This document shows positions 9,132-18,272 of a stretch of DNA of 64,000 nt, piece after piece. The position numbers and the translations under genes are program-made. The notes beneath the pieces are model-generated. The model saw only the letters and a list, made by a program, of their open reading frames with translations. It had not been told where the DNA came from and searched no databases. Position 1 is the stretch's first letter; each line of letters begins with the position of its first letter. Source of the stretch: Gammaproteobacteria bacterium (GTDB taxonomy: Bacteria > Pseudomonadota > Gammaproteobacteria > Steroidobacterales > Steroidobacteraceae); NCBI GenBank assembly GCA_025359565.1, contig JANYFY010000032.1, positions 47,319 through 111,318 on the forward strand, in the 5' to 3' direction.

Positions 9132-11075
9132 TTGACGCAACCTCGCCACACTGAGAATCTAACCGTGCAGAAGGCGATCAGTGAAGGGGAAGCTGTGCAA
9201 GACATCGAATCCAAAACTGAAATACAGATCGAGGCACCGACAACGGCCGAGACATCGGTTGTGACATCGGGTACGAGTCCTGCGGCTTCGGCGGTATCCA
9301 TTATTGCGGCACTGGGCCTTGCAGCTTGCGGAAAAAATGCGGCGGTGTTTTCCCCGGAAGCGGCAGTCTCCGTTTCACCTACGCCCGCGCCGCCTACACC
9401 TGCTCCAGCACCCACACCGACACCGACGCCGACTCCTACGCCGACTCCCACACCGACGCCGACGCCGGGGCCCGTAACAAATCCTGTATCAGCAGCGCCC
9501 GCCAATGATTCAGCGGCAGCTCGATTTCTGCTTCAAGCGCAACTGTCTGTAACAGACAACGATATTGCCACTCTGAAGTCCCAGGGTTACAGGGCCTGGC
9601 TTAATACTGAGTATGATGTGCCCTTGGGTCAGACTGGCGTCGCTTGGCTAACCGCCCGCGGTTATAATTCGATTACTGCTGAGAAGCAGTATTTCTCGCA
9701 GGAATTTGGCGATTTCATGATTTGGAATCAGCTGCTGGTCGGCCCCGACCCCATGCGCATGCGAATGGCGCTTGCACTGTCCGAATTTTTCGTCGTGTCG
9801 CTGTCGCCGATCGACGGTTTTTATCCGCCGTATATGATTGCAGCGTACTGGGATCTACTAACAGCCCATGCTTTCGGCAATTTCCGAGGACTAATCGAGG
9901 CGATTTCACTCAATGCAGCCATGGGTCTGTTCTTAAGTACGCGGGGAAACCTCAAGGAGGACGTTGCGACGGGTCGTGAACCCGATGAGAATTTCGCCCG
10001 CGAAGTAATGCAACTATTTACGATTGGTCTGTATCAATTGAACAATGATGGGACGTTAAAAATCGATGCGGCAGGTAAACCTATAGAGACCTATGTGCAA
10101 AGCGACGTGAGTAACTTGGCGAGAGTATTTACGGGATACGATTATGATTATTCTCGGGTCACCGAAACTACCGTAGCATGGCAGGACTATCCGATTCCTA
10201 GCACTCAATTTGCAACCGATCGCATGGCCTTCACGGCCGCTGATCACTCCACGTTGGCAGTTTCGTTTTTAGGAATCAATATATCGGCTGGCACAGCGGG
10301 GGCAGACGCACTAGGTATTGCGCTTGACGGTTTGTTCAATCATCCCAATGTGGGTCCATTTTTTGGCCGTCAGATGATTCAGCGGTTAGTCACGAGCAAT
10401 CCATCGCCCGCGTATGTAGAGCGTGTTGCACGAGCCTTTAACAACGATGGCACGGGTGTGCGTGGTAACTTAAGAGCCGTATGGCAAGCCGTACTACTCG
10501 ATGAGGAGGCGCTAACGCCGCCCGCAGGCGGGGCTTCGTCTGCCGGCAAATTACGCGAACCCATCCTTAGATTTGTGCAATGGGCGCGGACAGTAGGTAT
10601 TAGATCTGCGACCGGCGCCTTCCAAATTGATGACCTGTCCGCCAGCGATACCGCACTCGGCCAAAGTCCGCTGCGTTCACCGACAGTGTTCAATTTTTTT
10701 AAGCCGGGCTACGTCCCACCGAATACTGCGATTGCTGCGAATAAGAAACAAGCGCCAGAATTTCAATTACATAATGAAACCACGACCGCTGGCTATATCA
10801 ATTTCATGGAAGACGTCATTCGGGGCGGTTACGCAGATGTCGTACCTACTTACAGTGAATTATTGCCATTAGCGCACGACGTGCCAAAACTACTCGCTTG
10901 GCTTAATTTAAAGTTGAGTGCGGGACAATTGTCAGTTAACACACTTGCAGTAATACAAAACGCTCTGTCTGTCCTTGGTGTAACGGCAACTAGTCCAACC
11001 GACACCAAGGTAGATCTAGTAGCCGCTGCTTGTTTGATCATTTTAAGTTGTCCGGAATATTTGGTGCAGAAATAA
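9132..11075 (+). CDS. DUF1800 domain protein with threonine-proline linker
   Basis: A 647-residue protein. Residues about 95-120 are an uninterrupted Thr-Pro linker, preceded by a hydrophobic segment ending in LGLAACG that could be a lipoprotein-like signal. The rest matches the DUF1800 family (patterns ENFAREVMQLFTIG, LARVFTGYDYDYS, RQMIQRLVTSNPSP). DUF1800 proteins are secreted, of unknown biochemical role, and usually encoded beside DUF1501 as here, with only 3 bp between the two genes. Three starts are possible: TTG 9132, GTG 9165 and GTG 9195; the last has the best ribosome site (AAGGGGA). The export route is inferred. Confidence 0.85.
   Translation: MTQPRHTENLTVQKAISEGEAVQDIESKTEIQIEAPTTAETSVVTSGTSPAASAVSIIAALGLAACGKNAAVFSPEAAVSVSPTPAPPTPAPAPTPTPTPTPTPTPTPTPTPGPVTNPVSAAPANDSAAARFLLQAQLSVTDNDIATLKSQGYRAWLNTEYDVPLGQTGVAWLTARGYNSITAEKQYFSQEFGDFMIWNQLLVGPDPMRMRMALALSEFFVVSLSPIDGFYPPYMIAAYWDLLTAHAFGNFRGLIEAISLNAAMGLFLSTRGNLKEDVATGREPDENFAREVMQLFTIGLYQLNNDGTLKIDAAGKPIETYVQSDVSNLARVFTGYDYDYSRVTETTVAWQDYPIPSTQFATDRMAFTAADHSTLAVSFLGINISAGTAGADALGIALDGLFNHPNVGPFFGRQMIQRLVTSNPSPAYVERVARAFNNDGTGVRGNLRAVWQAVLLDEEALTPPAGGASSAGKLREPILRFVQWARTVGIRSATGAFQIDDLSASDTALGQSPLRSPTVFNFFKPGYVPPNTAIAANKKQAPEFQLHNETTTAGYINFMEDVIRGGYADVVPTYSELLPLAHDVPKLLAWLNLKLSAGQLSVNTLAVIQNALSVLGVTATSPTDTKVDLVAAACLIILSCPEYLVQK
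9409..9468 (+). repeat. Hexanucleotide microsatellite encoding the Thr-Pro linker
   Basis: A run of roughly ten CCNACN units inside the DUF1800 gene encodes alternating proline and threonine. Such short in-frame hexamer repeats can expand or shrink without shifting the frame, changing linker length. Confidence 0.85.
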
Positions 11076-11078
11076 GCT

Positions 11079-12500
11079 ATGACAACCCAAAACATGAATA
11101 CTTTGACTCGGCGTCTCCTACTCCAGCGTGCCGCGCAATTGTGCGCGATGGGAGTTGCCGGGCCGCTGGCCATCAACCTTGCAGCAGTCGCGCAGGCCGC
11201 TGCCTTTAGTGCAACCGACTATAAGGCCTTGGTATGTGTTTTTCTGTATGGTGGTAACGATTATGCCAACACAGTCATTCCCTACGACTTAACAAATTAT
11301 GATTTATATAGCTCCATACGCGGCGGCGGTGCCGGTCGCACGCGTGGCGGGATTGCACTGGGCCGCGACGAACTGTCCTCAACCGTACTGACTCCCGGGG
11401 GACAGATGCTCACGGATGGGCTGCAGTACGCGCTCGCACCTGAGCTAAAAGGCCTGAAATTGCTTTTTGATGCGGGTAAATTGGCTGTGCAGCTCAATGT
11501 GGGGTCGCTCATTCTGCCAGTAACATTAGCTCAATATAACGGTGGCAATCGAAACCTTTACCCATTACCACCGAAGCTTTTTTCGCACGATGACCAGCAA
11601 TCTTTCTGGCAATCACTGGGCAGTTCAAGCACAACGGGTTGGGGAGGACGCATCGGCGATCTAGGTCTGTCCAATAACGACAATGCATCGCTCACTTGTA
11701 TTTCAGCGGCGGGTAACGCCGTGTTTGTCGCAGGTCGTAATGCCGTGCAATACCAAATCAGTCCTAGCGGTGCGATTAAAATAAACGCGCTGCAAAATTC
11801 TCCCTACGGACTTGATAGTGTGCGTGACGCCATGGCGAAGTTAATCACTCAAGCGAGTTCGCAGGTGTTGGAGGATGAGTTTGCGGCCGTGACGCGCCGC
11901 TCTATCAGTTTAGAAGCATTGGTTAATACCGCGCTTATGAGCAGCCCTGCGAATACTGCTTTTGCAGCGGTAAATCCCGCCAACGAGCTAGCGGCACAGC
12001 TGAAAATCGTAGCCCGACTCATTGGGGCACGCAGCGCATTGGGAGTGAAACGCCAAGTATTTTTTGTATCGCTTAACGGATTTGATAGTCATGATGCGTT
12101 AATGAAAAATCACGCGTTGTCGATGGCGCAGGTCAATGAGGCGATTAGCGCGTTTTACCAGGCGACGGTTGATTTAGGCGTTTCCAACAATGTCACGACC
12201 TTTACCGCGTCAGATTTCGGACGAACTTTAAGTGCTAATTCTGACGGATCAGACCATGGTTGGGGTAGCCATCACTTCATCGTAGGAGGTGCGGTCAAAG
12301 GCGGACAGTTTTATGGTACCGCTCCGCATGTCTCGGTCAACAGCGATGATCAGGTAGGACAAGGACGATTACTGCCCAGTACTTCAGTTGATCAATTTTC
12401 GTCTACGCTGGCACAATGGTTTGGCGTCAGCGCAAGCGAGTTACCTGGAATCCTGCCCAATATTGGGAATTTCGGCAGCACTTCTTTAGGCTTCATTTAA
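11079..12500 (+). CDS. DUF1501 domain protein, exported
   Basis: A 473-residue protein. The N-terminus (LTRRLLLQRAAQL, then a hydrophobic stretch ending AVAQAAA) is a twin-arginine-type signal. The body matches the DUF1501 family, which belongs to the alkaline-phosphatase/sulfatase-like fold (VFLYGGNDYANTVIPYD near residue 55; GFDSHDALMKNHALSM; SDGSDHGWGSHHFIVGG with several possible metal-binding His/Asp). It begins 3 bp after the DUF1800 stop, so the two are co-transcribed. Function is unknown in the literature; a joint role in the periplasm or at the surface is inferred from conserved pairing. Its stop shares the bases TTAA with the convergent AraC remnant. Confidence 0.88.
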   Translation: MTTQNMNTLTRRLLLQRAAQLCAMGVAGPLAINLAAVAQAAAFSATDYKALVCVFLYGGNDYANTVIPYDLTNYDLYSSIRGGGAGRTRGGIALGRDELSSTVLTPGGQMLTDGLQYALAPELKGLKLLFDAGKLAVQLNVGSLILPVTLAQYNGGNRNLYPLPPKLFSHDDQQSFWQSLGSSSTTGWGGRIGDLGLSNNDNASLTCISAAGNAVFVAGRNAVQYQISPSGAIKINALQNSPYGLDSVRDAMAKLITQASSQVLEDEFAAVTRRSISLEALVNTALMSSPANTAFAAVNPANELAAQLKIVARLIGARSALGVKRQVFFVSLNGFDSHDALMKNHALSMAQVNEAISAFYQATVDLGVSNNVTTFTASDFGRTLSANSDGSDHGWGSHHFIVGGAVKGGQFYGTAPHVSVNSDDQVGQGRLLPSTSVDQFSSTLAQWFGVSASELPGILPNIGNFGSTSLGFI

Positions 12501-13146
12501 TTGGAATCGTGCACCATGTGCATCTGATCGTGATAGCCCAGAGCATGGGCAATATCGATCCATTGCACATTGGGCACCGCCGCCTTGCGTCGGAGGGCAG
12601 CCTCGAAGCGGACGATCCGAGTGTACAGCTTGGGTGGGATCCCTATTTCGTGGCGAAAGCGACGTTCAAACTGGCGGATTCCCAACCCTGCTGCATAAGC
12701 GAGGTCGGATACTCGAAGACATCCACCGCTCAGGAGTACTTGCAATGCGGTTTGAGCAACGGCCGGCGCTCAAACTCGCCAAATCCCCGGCCGAGCACAG
12801 CCACCCCGTCAAAGTCGTTATTGGTCAACTCCTCTGCTGGAACCGAAAACAATCCAAAGATACCGCCGGGCTGGAAGACAATGGTGAATGCGTCGACTCT
12901 CCCTTGCAGGACTCATTCAACTCTTCGAAAAGTCTGGCCGCCTATGAGAGCAATGGGATAGGCCTTTCTGATGACGCCCCCGTCAAGTTTGCGAACCTCA
13001 TAAGGCACGCCGAACGTGAACTCGATCGCTTGCGGGCTTCTGGCCGGAACCGGCTGCATCGCGGTCTTACCGACCAGGTGGATTCCAACCTGATAGTACT
13101 AACGAACCAGGTTACGCAGGACGGGCGCGGGTCGGGAAGAATGGAT
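12497..13146 (-). pseudogene. AraC-family transcriptional regulator, decayed
   Basis: Reading the minus strand gives a recognisable AraC-type regulator in pieces. The N-terminal part (PAPVLRNLVR, then YYQVGIHLVGKT and RSPQAIEFTFGVPYEV) is interrupted by TAG at 13099-13101, possibly replacing a Trp or similar codon. It continues to TGA at 12913-12915, then reads VDAFTIVFQPGGIFGLFSVP. A frameshift near 12761-12768 moves the helix-turn-helix domain into another frame (VSDLAYAAGLGIRQFERRFRHEIG, ending at 12497). No ATG is seen at the expected start. Two nonsense codons and one frameshift make this a true pseudogene rather than a single base error. Confidence 0.8.
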
Positions 13147-13258
13147 CGCTTACCGTGATCCGCGACGCTAAGGACATGTCATCGAATGTCGCATTTCTAC
13201 TATTGTGGCTACCTTTCGCCTGCTAGCCTGCTTGCCGTGATCATTAACGCCTGGGGAA

Positions 13259-14146
13259 ATGATGGAACACCACACACCGGAATTATCGCGTCGGCAACTG
13301 CTGGCTGCTGCGATTGCCATGACATCAATAAATGGACTCGCACAGGGATCAGTGATCAAAGAGTCTAAACGAGCGATGCCCGAGCGAGCAACCGATCTCG
13401 GTCCCGACGCAAGGAGCCGCCTTGTCACATTCGATGTGCAGGTCAGCCGAAATGGTCAGCAAGCCGTGACAGTGCCCATCAGCATTACTACTACCACTAC
13501 CGTGGTTATCGTGTGCGACATGCAAATGATTTTGGGACCAAAGGTGGCATGCTTGATCGTGCTGGAATCGACATCAGTATGATTCAGCAGGCTGTCGGCC
13601 CGACCGCGAAGGCTCTGGCTTCAGCTCGCCGTGCGGGCGTGCAGATCGTCTACCTAAAAATGGGGTTTAAGTCTGATCTGTCGGATCTCGGTGCATCCGA
13701 CTCCGTAAATCGGGTGCGACACCTTGAGGGATTCAAGGTTGGGCAGACGATTCGCGCCCCCGATGGCCGGGAGAGCCGCATTCTGATTCGTGACAACTGG
13801 GACACCGATATTGTCTCGGAGCTGACACCGCAGATCGACGATGTCGTTGTATACAAGCATCGATTTAGCGGTTTCTACGATACCGAGTTGGATGCAACGC
13901 TAAAAAGACTCAAGGCTAAACACCTAATCTTCAAGCGGCTGCACCACGAGCGTATGTGTGGAGTCAACCATTAGAGATGCGATGTTCATGGACTATCTGC
14001 CGGTGCTGCTCGCGGACTGCACGGGCGAGCCAATTAGACACTATTTCTCTAGAAGCAATCACGAAGCATCACTCTTATCCATCGAAACTTTATTGGGTTG
14101 GGTTTCGGGCTCGGAAGAGTTTGTGAAAGTCCTTAGAGGCGCGTAG
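13259..14146 (+). pseudogene. Isochorismatase-type cysteine hydrolase with two compensating frameshifts
   Basis: Three overlapping frames together make one exported isochorismatase-family hydrolase. The first frame has a Tat-like signal (LSRRQLLAAAIAM) and reaches VVIVCDMQ. One A appears to be missing at 13524-13526, after which the next frame reads DFGTKGGMLDRAGID and continues to LKAKHLIF. An extra A at 13933-13934 shifts back to the original frame, where the catalytic-cysteine region CTTSVCVESTIRDAMF and the tail follow. The family hydrolyses amides or vinyl ethers using an Asp-Lys-Cys triad. Both indels are in short A runs, so they could be consensus errors, but the flanking AraC gene is clearly dead. 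Confidence 0.75.
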
Positions 14147-14787
14147 TCAGCTCTAGCGCTGCCGCCGGCCAATTCCATCGGATCGCATCCGCCCCATCGT
14201 CCCGATGTTCGCAGCACACGAAATCGCGTGAAAGGCGTACGATCGGCCGTCTTCTCACTCTTGTATCGATCAATTTGCGGGCGATGGGTGCCGGGCTTGT
14301 ACATTGATTCGATCATAACGGTGTCGCTGCGCCAGACTGACATAGTTACACCATCATCCCCGACGGTATACGGTGTAAACAGCTGACTGGCGACCCGCCC
14401 CTCGACTGTTTTGAGCCAATCGTGGACCTGATCAACATGCACTCGAAAATCAATGACCCGGGCCAGATCAAGCTGTGGTCCGGGGTTAAAACCAACCGTC
14501 GTCATTACGAAAAGTCGGCCGCCTGGATCTCGAGAGTCGATATCGAATATCGACCCGGCGTTGGAGCGTTCGATGTGATTGCGCTCGCCGCGGTGAGCGA
14601 TTGGCAAAAGCAATGCGTGCCAGCTTTCGACCGCATCGCCAAGAAACGGCAGGTAACGTTGTTTCGTTTCCAAAGCCTCCTCTGCGGCAGAGAGATCACC
14701 AAACAGGGCAACGCCACACCAGATATTGCTAGGCAATCGATAGCCGTCAGGGCCTATTGGTCCATCCGGACCTATCTTCCAGCTCAC
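14059..14787 (-). CDS. CrtA (spheroidene monooxygenase)-like protein, possibly 5'-truncated
   Basis: A 242-residue frame starting with GTG at 14787. The C-terminal phrase FTRFRVLRTSGRWGG and the preceding MSVWRSDTVMIESMY resemble the conserved end of CrtA/spheroidene-monooxygenase-like proteins, a haem-using carotenoid oxygenase family; the match is from memory and modest. The frame stays open upstream of 14787, reading FTPDQLVLTEHPSKC, to a TAG at 14866-14868. An ATG nine codons before that stop, at 14895, could be the original start. The 3' end overlaps the tail of the isochorismatase remnant by 88 bp. It may be a pseudogene like its neighbours. Confidence 0.4.
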   Translation of the reverse strand: MSWKIGPDGPIGPDGYRLPSNIWCGVALFGDLSAAEEALETKQRYLPFLGDAVESWHALLLPIAHRGERNHIERSNAGSIFDIDSRDPGGRLFVMTTVGFNPGPQLDLARVIDFRVHVDQVHDWLKTVEGRVASQLFTPYTVGDDGVTMSVWRSDTVMIESMYKPGTHRPQIDRYKSEKTADRTPFTRFRVLRTSGRWGGCDPMELAGGSARADYAPLRTFTNSSEPETQPNKVSMDKSDAS

Positions 14788-15140
14788 ACATTTAGATGGG
14801 TGCTCGGTGAGTACGAGCTGATCGGGCGTAAATATCGTGCGGAATCGGATCCAGTGAGTGGTTGCCTACCTAGCTTTATTGTTGTGCGCGCTCATGCTGA
14901 TTTCTGTGTTACCCAAGGCGAGTTGGCAGACATTAGCGAACTCCCAATAATTTTGCACAGAAGATTGCTGCATATTTTACAATATTACAACTTGAATTAA
15001 GTTAAGGGTCGACACGATCACATCAGTGGCGAACATCTGGTTACGGGCATTCATATGGCATTAGCGGAGTAAGCAATTGATGTCTGGGCGCAACTCAAAA
15101 ATTGGAACATGATAGTTCCCCAACTTGCTGGCGACCGCCA
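14788..15140. other. Intergenic stretch with no clear gene
   Basis: 353 bp between the CrtA-like frame and the cupin remnant. The left 80 bp on the minus strand continue the CrtA-like frame up to a stop at 14866-14868. The rest is AT-richer, with no convincing coding frame, tRNA or terminator seen. Confidence 0.5.
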
Positions 15141-15696
15141 ATGTACGCCAAACTACTTTCAGCCGATCGCGTGCTGGCATTGTTCGCTTTGACGAGCTTA
15201 AGCGTGGCGGAATCTCCGCAACGCGCTAGCGACGCGAGATCATTCAGTTTCCTCGGCTTTGCGACGAAAGTACTGATCTCCGGGGCCGATACTGCAGGGG
15301 CGTCCGCGTTACTAGAGATGCAGATTCCGAGCAACTCTGGCCCGCCAGCACACATTCATTCGCGCGAGGATGAGGTCTATTTTAATAAAAAGCGGTACTT
15401 TTCAATTTTTGATGGACGGTGTGTGTATGCAAGCTGGCCGCGGCACGACTCTGTATATGCCAAAAGGGCACTTTCATACCTTCAAAAACATATCGAAGCA
15501 AACAGGTGTGCAGTTAATGTTTGTCTATCCCGCAGGCATCGAACAATTCTTTTGGGAAATACACGCACAAAATTTGCAGGTGCCACAGGATTTTCCGACA
15601 CTAAATGAGTTAGCGAATACCAAGTACGGCATCAATCTTGTACCAGACCATAATTTTCATGCGGGCGCTTGCAAGATCGTCAATACAATTAAGTAA
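15141..15696 (+). pseudogene. Cupin-domain protein, frameshifted
   Basis: From ATG 15141 one frame gives a signal-like N-terminus and the cupin motif 1 region GPPAHIHSREDEVYF. At the A5 run 15387-15391 one extra base shifts the frame; the continuation in the next frame reads SGTFQFLMDGVCMQAG, then PKGHFHTFKN (cupin motif 2), and ends at 15696. The joined protein would be about 185 residues, a normal size for a quercetinase-like or storage-type cupin. The metal ligands (two His and a Glu in motif 1, a His in motif 2) are all retained across the frames. The single homopolymer indel could be a consensus error. Confidence 0.75.
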
Positions 15697-15719
15697 GCGT
15701 TCAGTAACCATTGGCGCAC

Positions 15720-16829
15720 CTATTCGCGGACGCGATGCCAGAAATCGTGCTCGACGATGCGGTACAGATTTTCGGTTAACCGATCGGCATCAGCCGGCGA
15801 CACATGCGACCATTCTGGCAGGTCGAAGCCCTGCAGATCTGGATAGTCCTCAAAGTGAATTCCCGGCACGCCAGTTGCCGCCAACAACGCATCCCAGGTG
15901 TCGGCGCGAGGCAATAGGGTGTTTTCCAACTCCAGATAGGGTCCGGCACTCGGCAAACGCACGAATAGCACTTTGACGCCGCGGCCACGCAATGTCATAA
16001 CGGCCTTTGCGCAGCGATCGATTTGTTCCCTAATGAGCTGCCTTAATTTCGCCGGCGGCGGGTCATGCTTCCAGAGAGCAAATCGCGGCATCCAAATCCC
16101 CCGCACCAGCGCGCGGTATTCGGCGTCGGCTTCCACCTTACTCCATAGATGAGTATTGCGATCCATCTCAGTCACGCTGATCTTACGCACGTCCGTGAGT
16201 GGCACTTTTCCGGGTCGAGCGGGCCATGGTTGGCGCTCGATCACCGTGGCGAGTGCGAAATCCGGATCATCAAAGGCGAACATCGGTTCGATCAAATGCA
16301 TCGACAACCACTGCCCGATGCGCTGCGACGGAGATTCGTCTCGATAATATTTGATCGCAGCGACGCGGCGCGCAAATCCTTCGAAGAACATAACAGGAGA
16401 TACGCCGACGAGCAGCCGACCGGTAAACTTCGGATCTGCTGCCAGATCTTCCATGAACCGTAGCGGCGACGTGCCTTCGAAGGAAAGTTGGATCGGACGC
16501 TTGCCGTCAAGTCGTTCCCATACGGGCAGCTGCAGATCGAAGTACATCCGCGAGTCTCCAACGAGGACCGTCGCGTCGCCTTCCCCGTTATCGATTCTCC
16601 GACGCTGAATGGCCCACAGCCCGTCGCTGCTGCGGATGGTTGGCAACATGCCGAAAGCCCGCCAATGCCATTCCCAAGCGACTAGCATGAGTAGCGACAT
16701 CACTAGTGCACCAATAACAATGCCGTTCCACGGTAGCATCGGTATATCGCGATGAGGAACGGGTTGAGCCACCCCTGGGCGATCTGAGGCTGTCAACCGC
16801 ACTTTAGAATTGGAAGTAGATGAAGGCAT
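15720..16829 (-). CDS. SGNH/AlgX-like membrane-anchored protein partnered with MBOAT
   Basis: A 369-residue protein starting at ATG 16829; a TTG at 16847 is an alternative start. One transmembrane helix lies near residues 36-52, followed by a periplasmic domain with a GDS motif (VLVGDSRMYFD, residues 91-93) and, near the C-terminus, EWSHVSPADADRLTENL, which has the position of the SGNH catalytic His. Its start lies 26 bp inside the upstream MBOAT gene, so the two are coupled. By analogy with AlgI/AlgJ/AlgX systems it probably transfers or removes acyl groups on an exported polysaccharide. The polymer is unknown, and no polymerase is encoded here. Confidence 0.65.
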   Translation of the reverse strand: MPSSTSNSKVRLTASDRPGVAQPVPHRDIPMLPWNGIVIGALVMSLLMLVAWEWHWRAFGMLPTIRSSDGLWAIQRRRIDNGEGDATVLVGDSRMYFDLQLPVWERLDGKRPIQLSFEGTSPLRFMEDLAADPKFTGRLLVGVSPVMFFEGFARRVAAIKYYRDESPSQRIGQWLSMHLIEPMFAFDDPDFALATVIERQPWPARPGKVPLTDVRKISVTEMDRNTHLWSKVEADAEYRALVRGIWMPRFALWKHDPPPAKLRQLIREQIDRCAKAVMTLRGRGVKVLFVRLPSAGPYLELENTLLPRADTWDALLAATGVPGIHFEDYPDLQGFDLPEWSHVSPADADRLTENLYRIVEHDFWHRVRE

Positions 16830-18219
16830 TTCCCGATCCTTGTGCAATGACGATCGCGAACGCCATCAACGCCCAGACTAGCGAGACAGCGAGCGCTGGG
16901 GTACGCGCGACGACCGATTCCAGTGTGCGGGCACGCATCAGCCAATGCGTGAGTACGATGCCGCTAACGATCGCGGCGACGAAGACCAGAGATGGAGTCG
17001 CCAGTATCGGTTGAGCGTGGCCGTTCTGGCCTAGCATCCCCCGCATAACAAGCCAAGCTTTGCCGAAGGTTTTAGCGCGAAAGAACACCCAAGTAAGATT
17101 CACCAGCGCAAACGTGAGTACACCGAGCGCCACAAACACCACCGGACTGGGGCGATACTCTGGTAGTCGCGCCCGCAATGCTCGCTCGACTGCAAGATAC
17201 AGGCCATGCAATCCGCCCCAAGCGACAAAGGTCCAGTTAGCGCCATGCCACAGTCCGCCGAGCAGCATCGTCGCAAATATAGCGACATACGTGCGACGAT
17301 CGCCATGGCGATTGCCGCCGAGCGGAATGTACACATAGTCACGCAACCACGCCGACAATGTAATGTGCCAGCGCCGCCAGAAATCAGAAAACCCCACGGC
17401 AGCGTAAGGAAACCGAAAATTATCCGGCATCGCAAACCCTAAGCACATCGCTGCGCCGATCGCCGTGGTCGAATAACCGGCAAAATCGCAAAATATTTGG
17501 CCGCTGAAAGCAAGGGTTGCAGCCCACGCATCGAGTGCACCAGGTATCTTATCGCTGTCGTAGATACGCTCCGTGATACCCGAAAGAAAACTATCTGCCA
17601 GCACCACTTTGTTGAATAATCCGAGGGTCATCAACGCAAGACCGTAGCGTAACTGTTGCGCGCTCGCGCGGCACGGCTGCGCAAACTGCGGAACGAGCTC
17701 GGTTGGGCGCATGATCGGCCCCGCAACCAAGTGCGGGAAAAACGTCACGAACAATGCATAGTCTAAGAGATTGCGCGCCGGTGCTGCGCGCCGCAGATAC
17801 ACATCGAGCGTGTACGACATCGTAGCAAAGGTATAAAACGAAATCCCAACTGGCAGCACGATGTCATAGCGGGGCGGTCGATAGGTGACTCCAAGACCTG
17901 TCATCAATAGGGTAAAGTTGTCGAGAAAAAACTGACCATATTTAAAATAACCCAACAATCCGAGGTTCGCCACTACCGACAGTAGCATCCACGCATGGCG
18001 ACTCGCTGGACGCTGCGCGTTGACTAGACCTTGCGCCGCGTACCAGTCGACTACGGTCGACACCCACAACAGGATGATGAAGGGCGGATTCCATGTCGCG
18101 TAGAAAATGTAGCTCGCGAGCAATAAGTTGATTTTTTTGGTGGTCCAGCTTAAGCGCAACGAGTGCAGCCATAGCACACATAAGAAAAAAACGATGAACG
18201 TTAACGAGTTGAATACCAC
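16804..18219 (-). CDS. MBOAT-family membrane O-acyltransferase (AlgI-like)
   Basis: A 471-residue polytopic membrane protein. The family signatures are visible in order: SYIFYATWNP near residue 36, QIFCDFAGYS at 241-250, FWRRWHITLSAWLRDYVYIPLGG at 280-302 with the first conserved His, and LWHGANWTFVAWG at 323-335 with the invariant His325. AlgI-type MBOATs carry acyl (usually acetyl) groups across the inner membrane for modification of an exopolysaccharide or cell-wall glycan. The SGNH protein just downstream overlaps this gene and is the likely periplasmic partner. The pair remains intact inside an otherwise decayed region. Confidence 0.9.
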   Translation of the reverse strand: MVFNSLTFIVFFLCVLWLHSLRLSWTTKKINLLLASYIFYATWNPPFIILLWVSTVVDWYAAQGLVNAQRPASRHAWMLLSVVANLGLLGYFKYGQFFLDNFTLLMTGLGVTYRPPRYDIVLPVGISFYTFATMSYTLDVYLRRAAPARNLLDYALFVTFFPHLVAGPIMRPTELVPQFAQPCRASAQQLRYGLALMTLGLFNKVVLADSFLSGITERIYDSDKIPGALDAWAATLAFSGQIFCDFAGYSTTAIGAAMCLGFAMPDNFRFPYAAVGFSDFWRRWHITLSAWLRDYVYIPLGGNRHGDRRTYVAIFATMLLGGLWHGANWTFVAWGGLHGLYLAVERALRARLPEYRPSPVVFVALGVLTFALVNLTWVFFRAKTFGKAWLVMRGMLGQNGHAQPILATPSLVFVAAIVSGIVLTHWLMRARTLESVVARTPALAVSLVWALMAFAIVIAQGSGNAFIYFQF

Positions 18220-18272
18220 GATCCGAAAGTATATAGCACTGTTTCATTGCGGAGTAACGTAAACTCGTCGGC

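Noticed and set aside
9077..9505. Minus-strand frame with long Gly-Val repeats
   Set aside because: It is the complement of the Thr-Pro hexamer repeat in the DUF1800 gene and has no other coding character.
12416..13158. Two plus-strand frames over the AraC remnant
   Set aside because: They are shadows; the minus strand reads as an AraC regulator across the lesions.
14422..15000. 192-codon plus-strand frame over the CrtA-like gene
   Set aside because: No recognisable motif, and it lies antisense to a frame with family-like C-terminal sequence.
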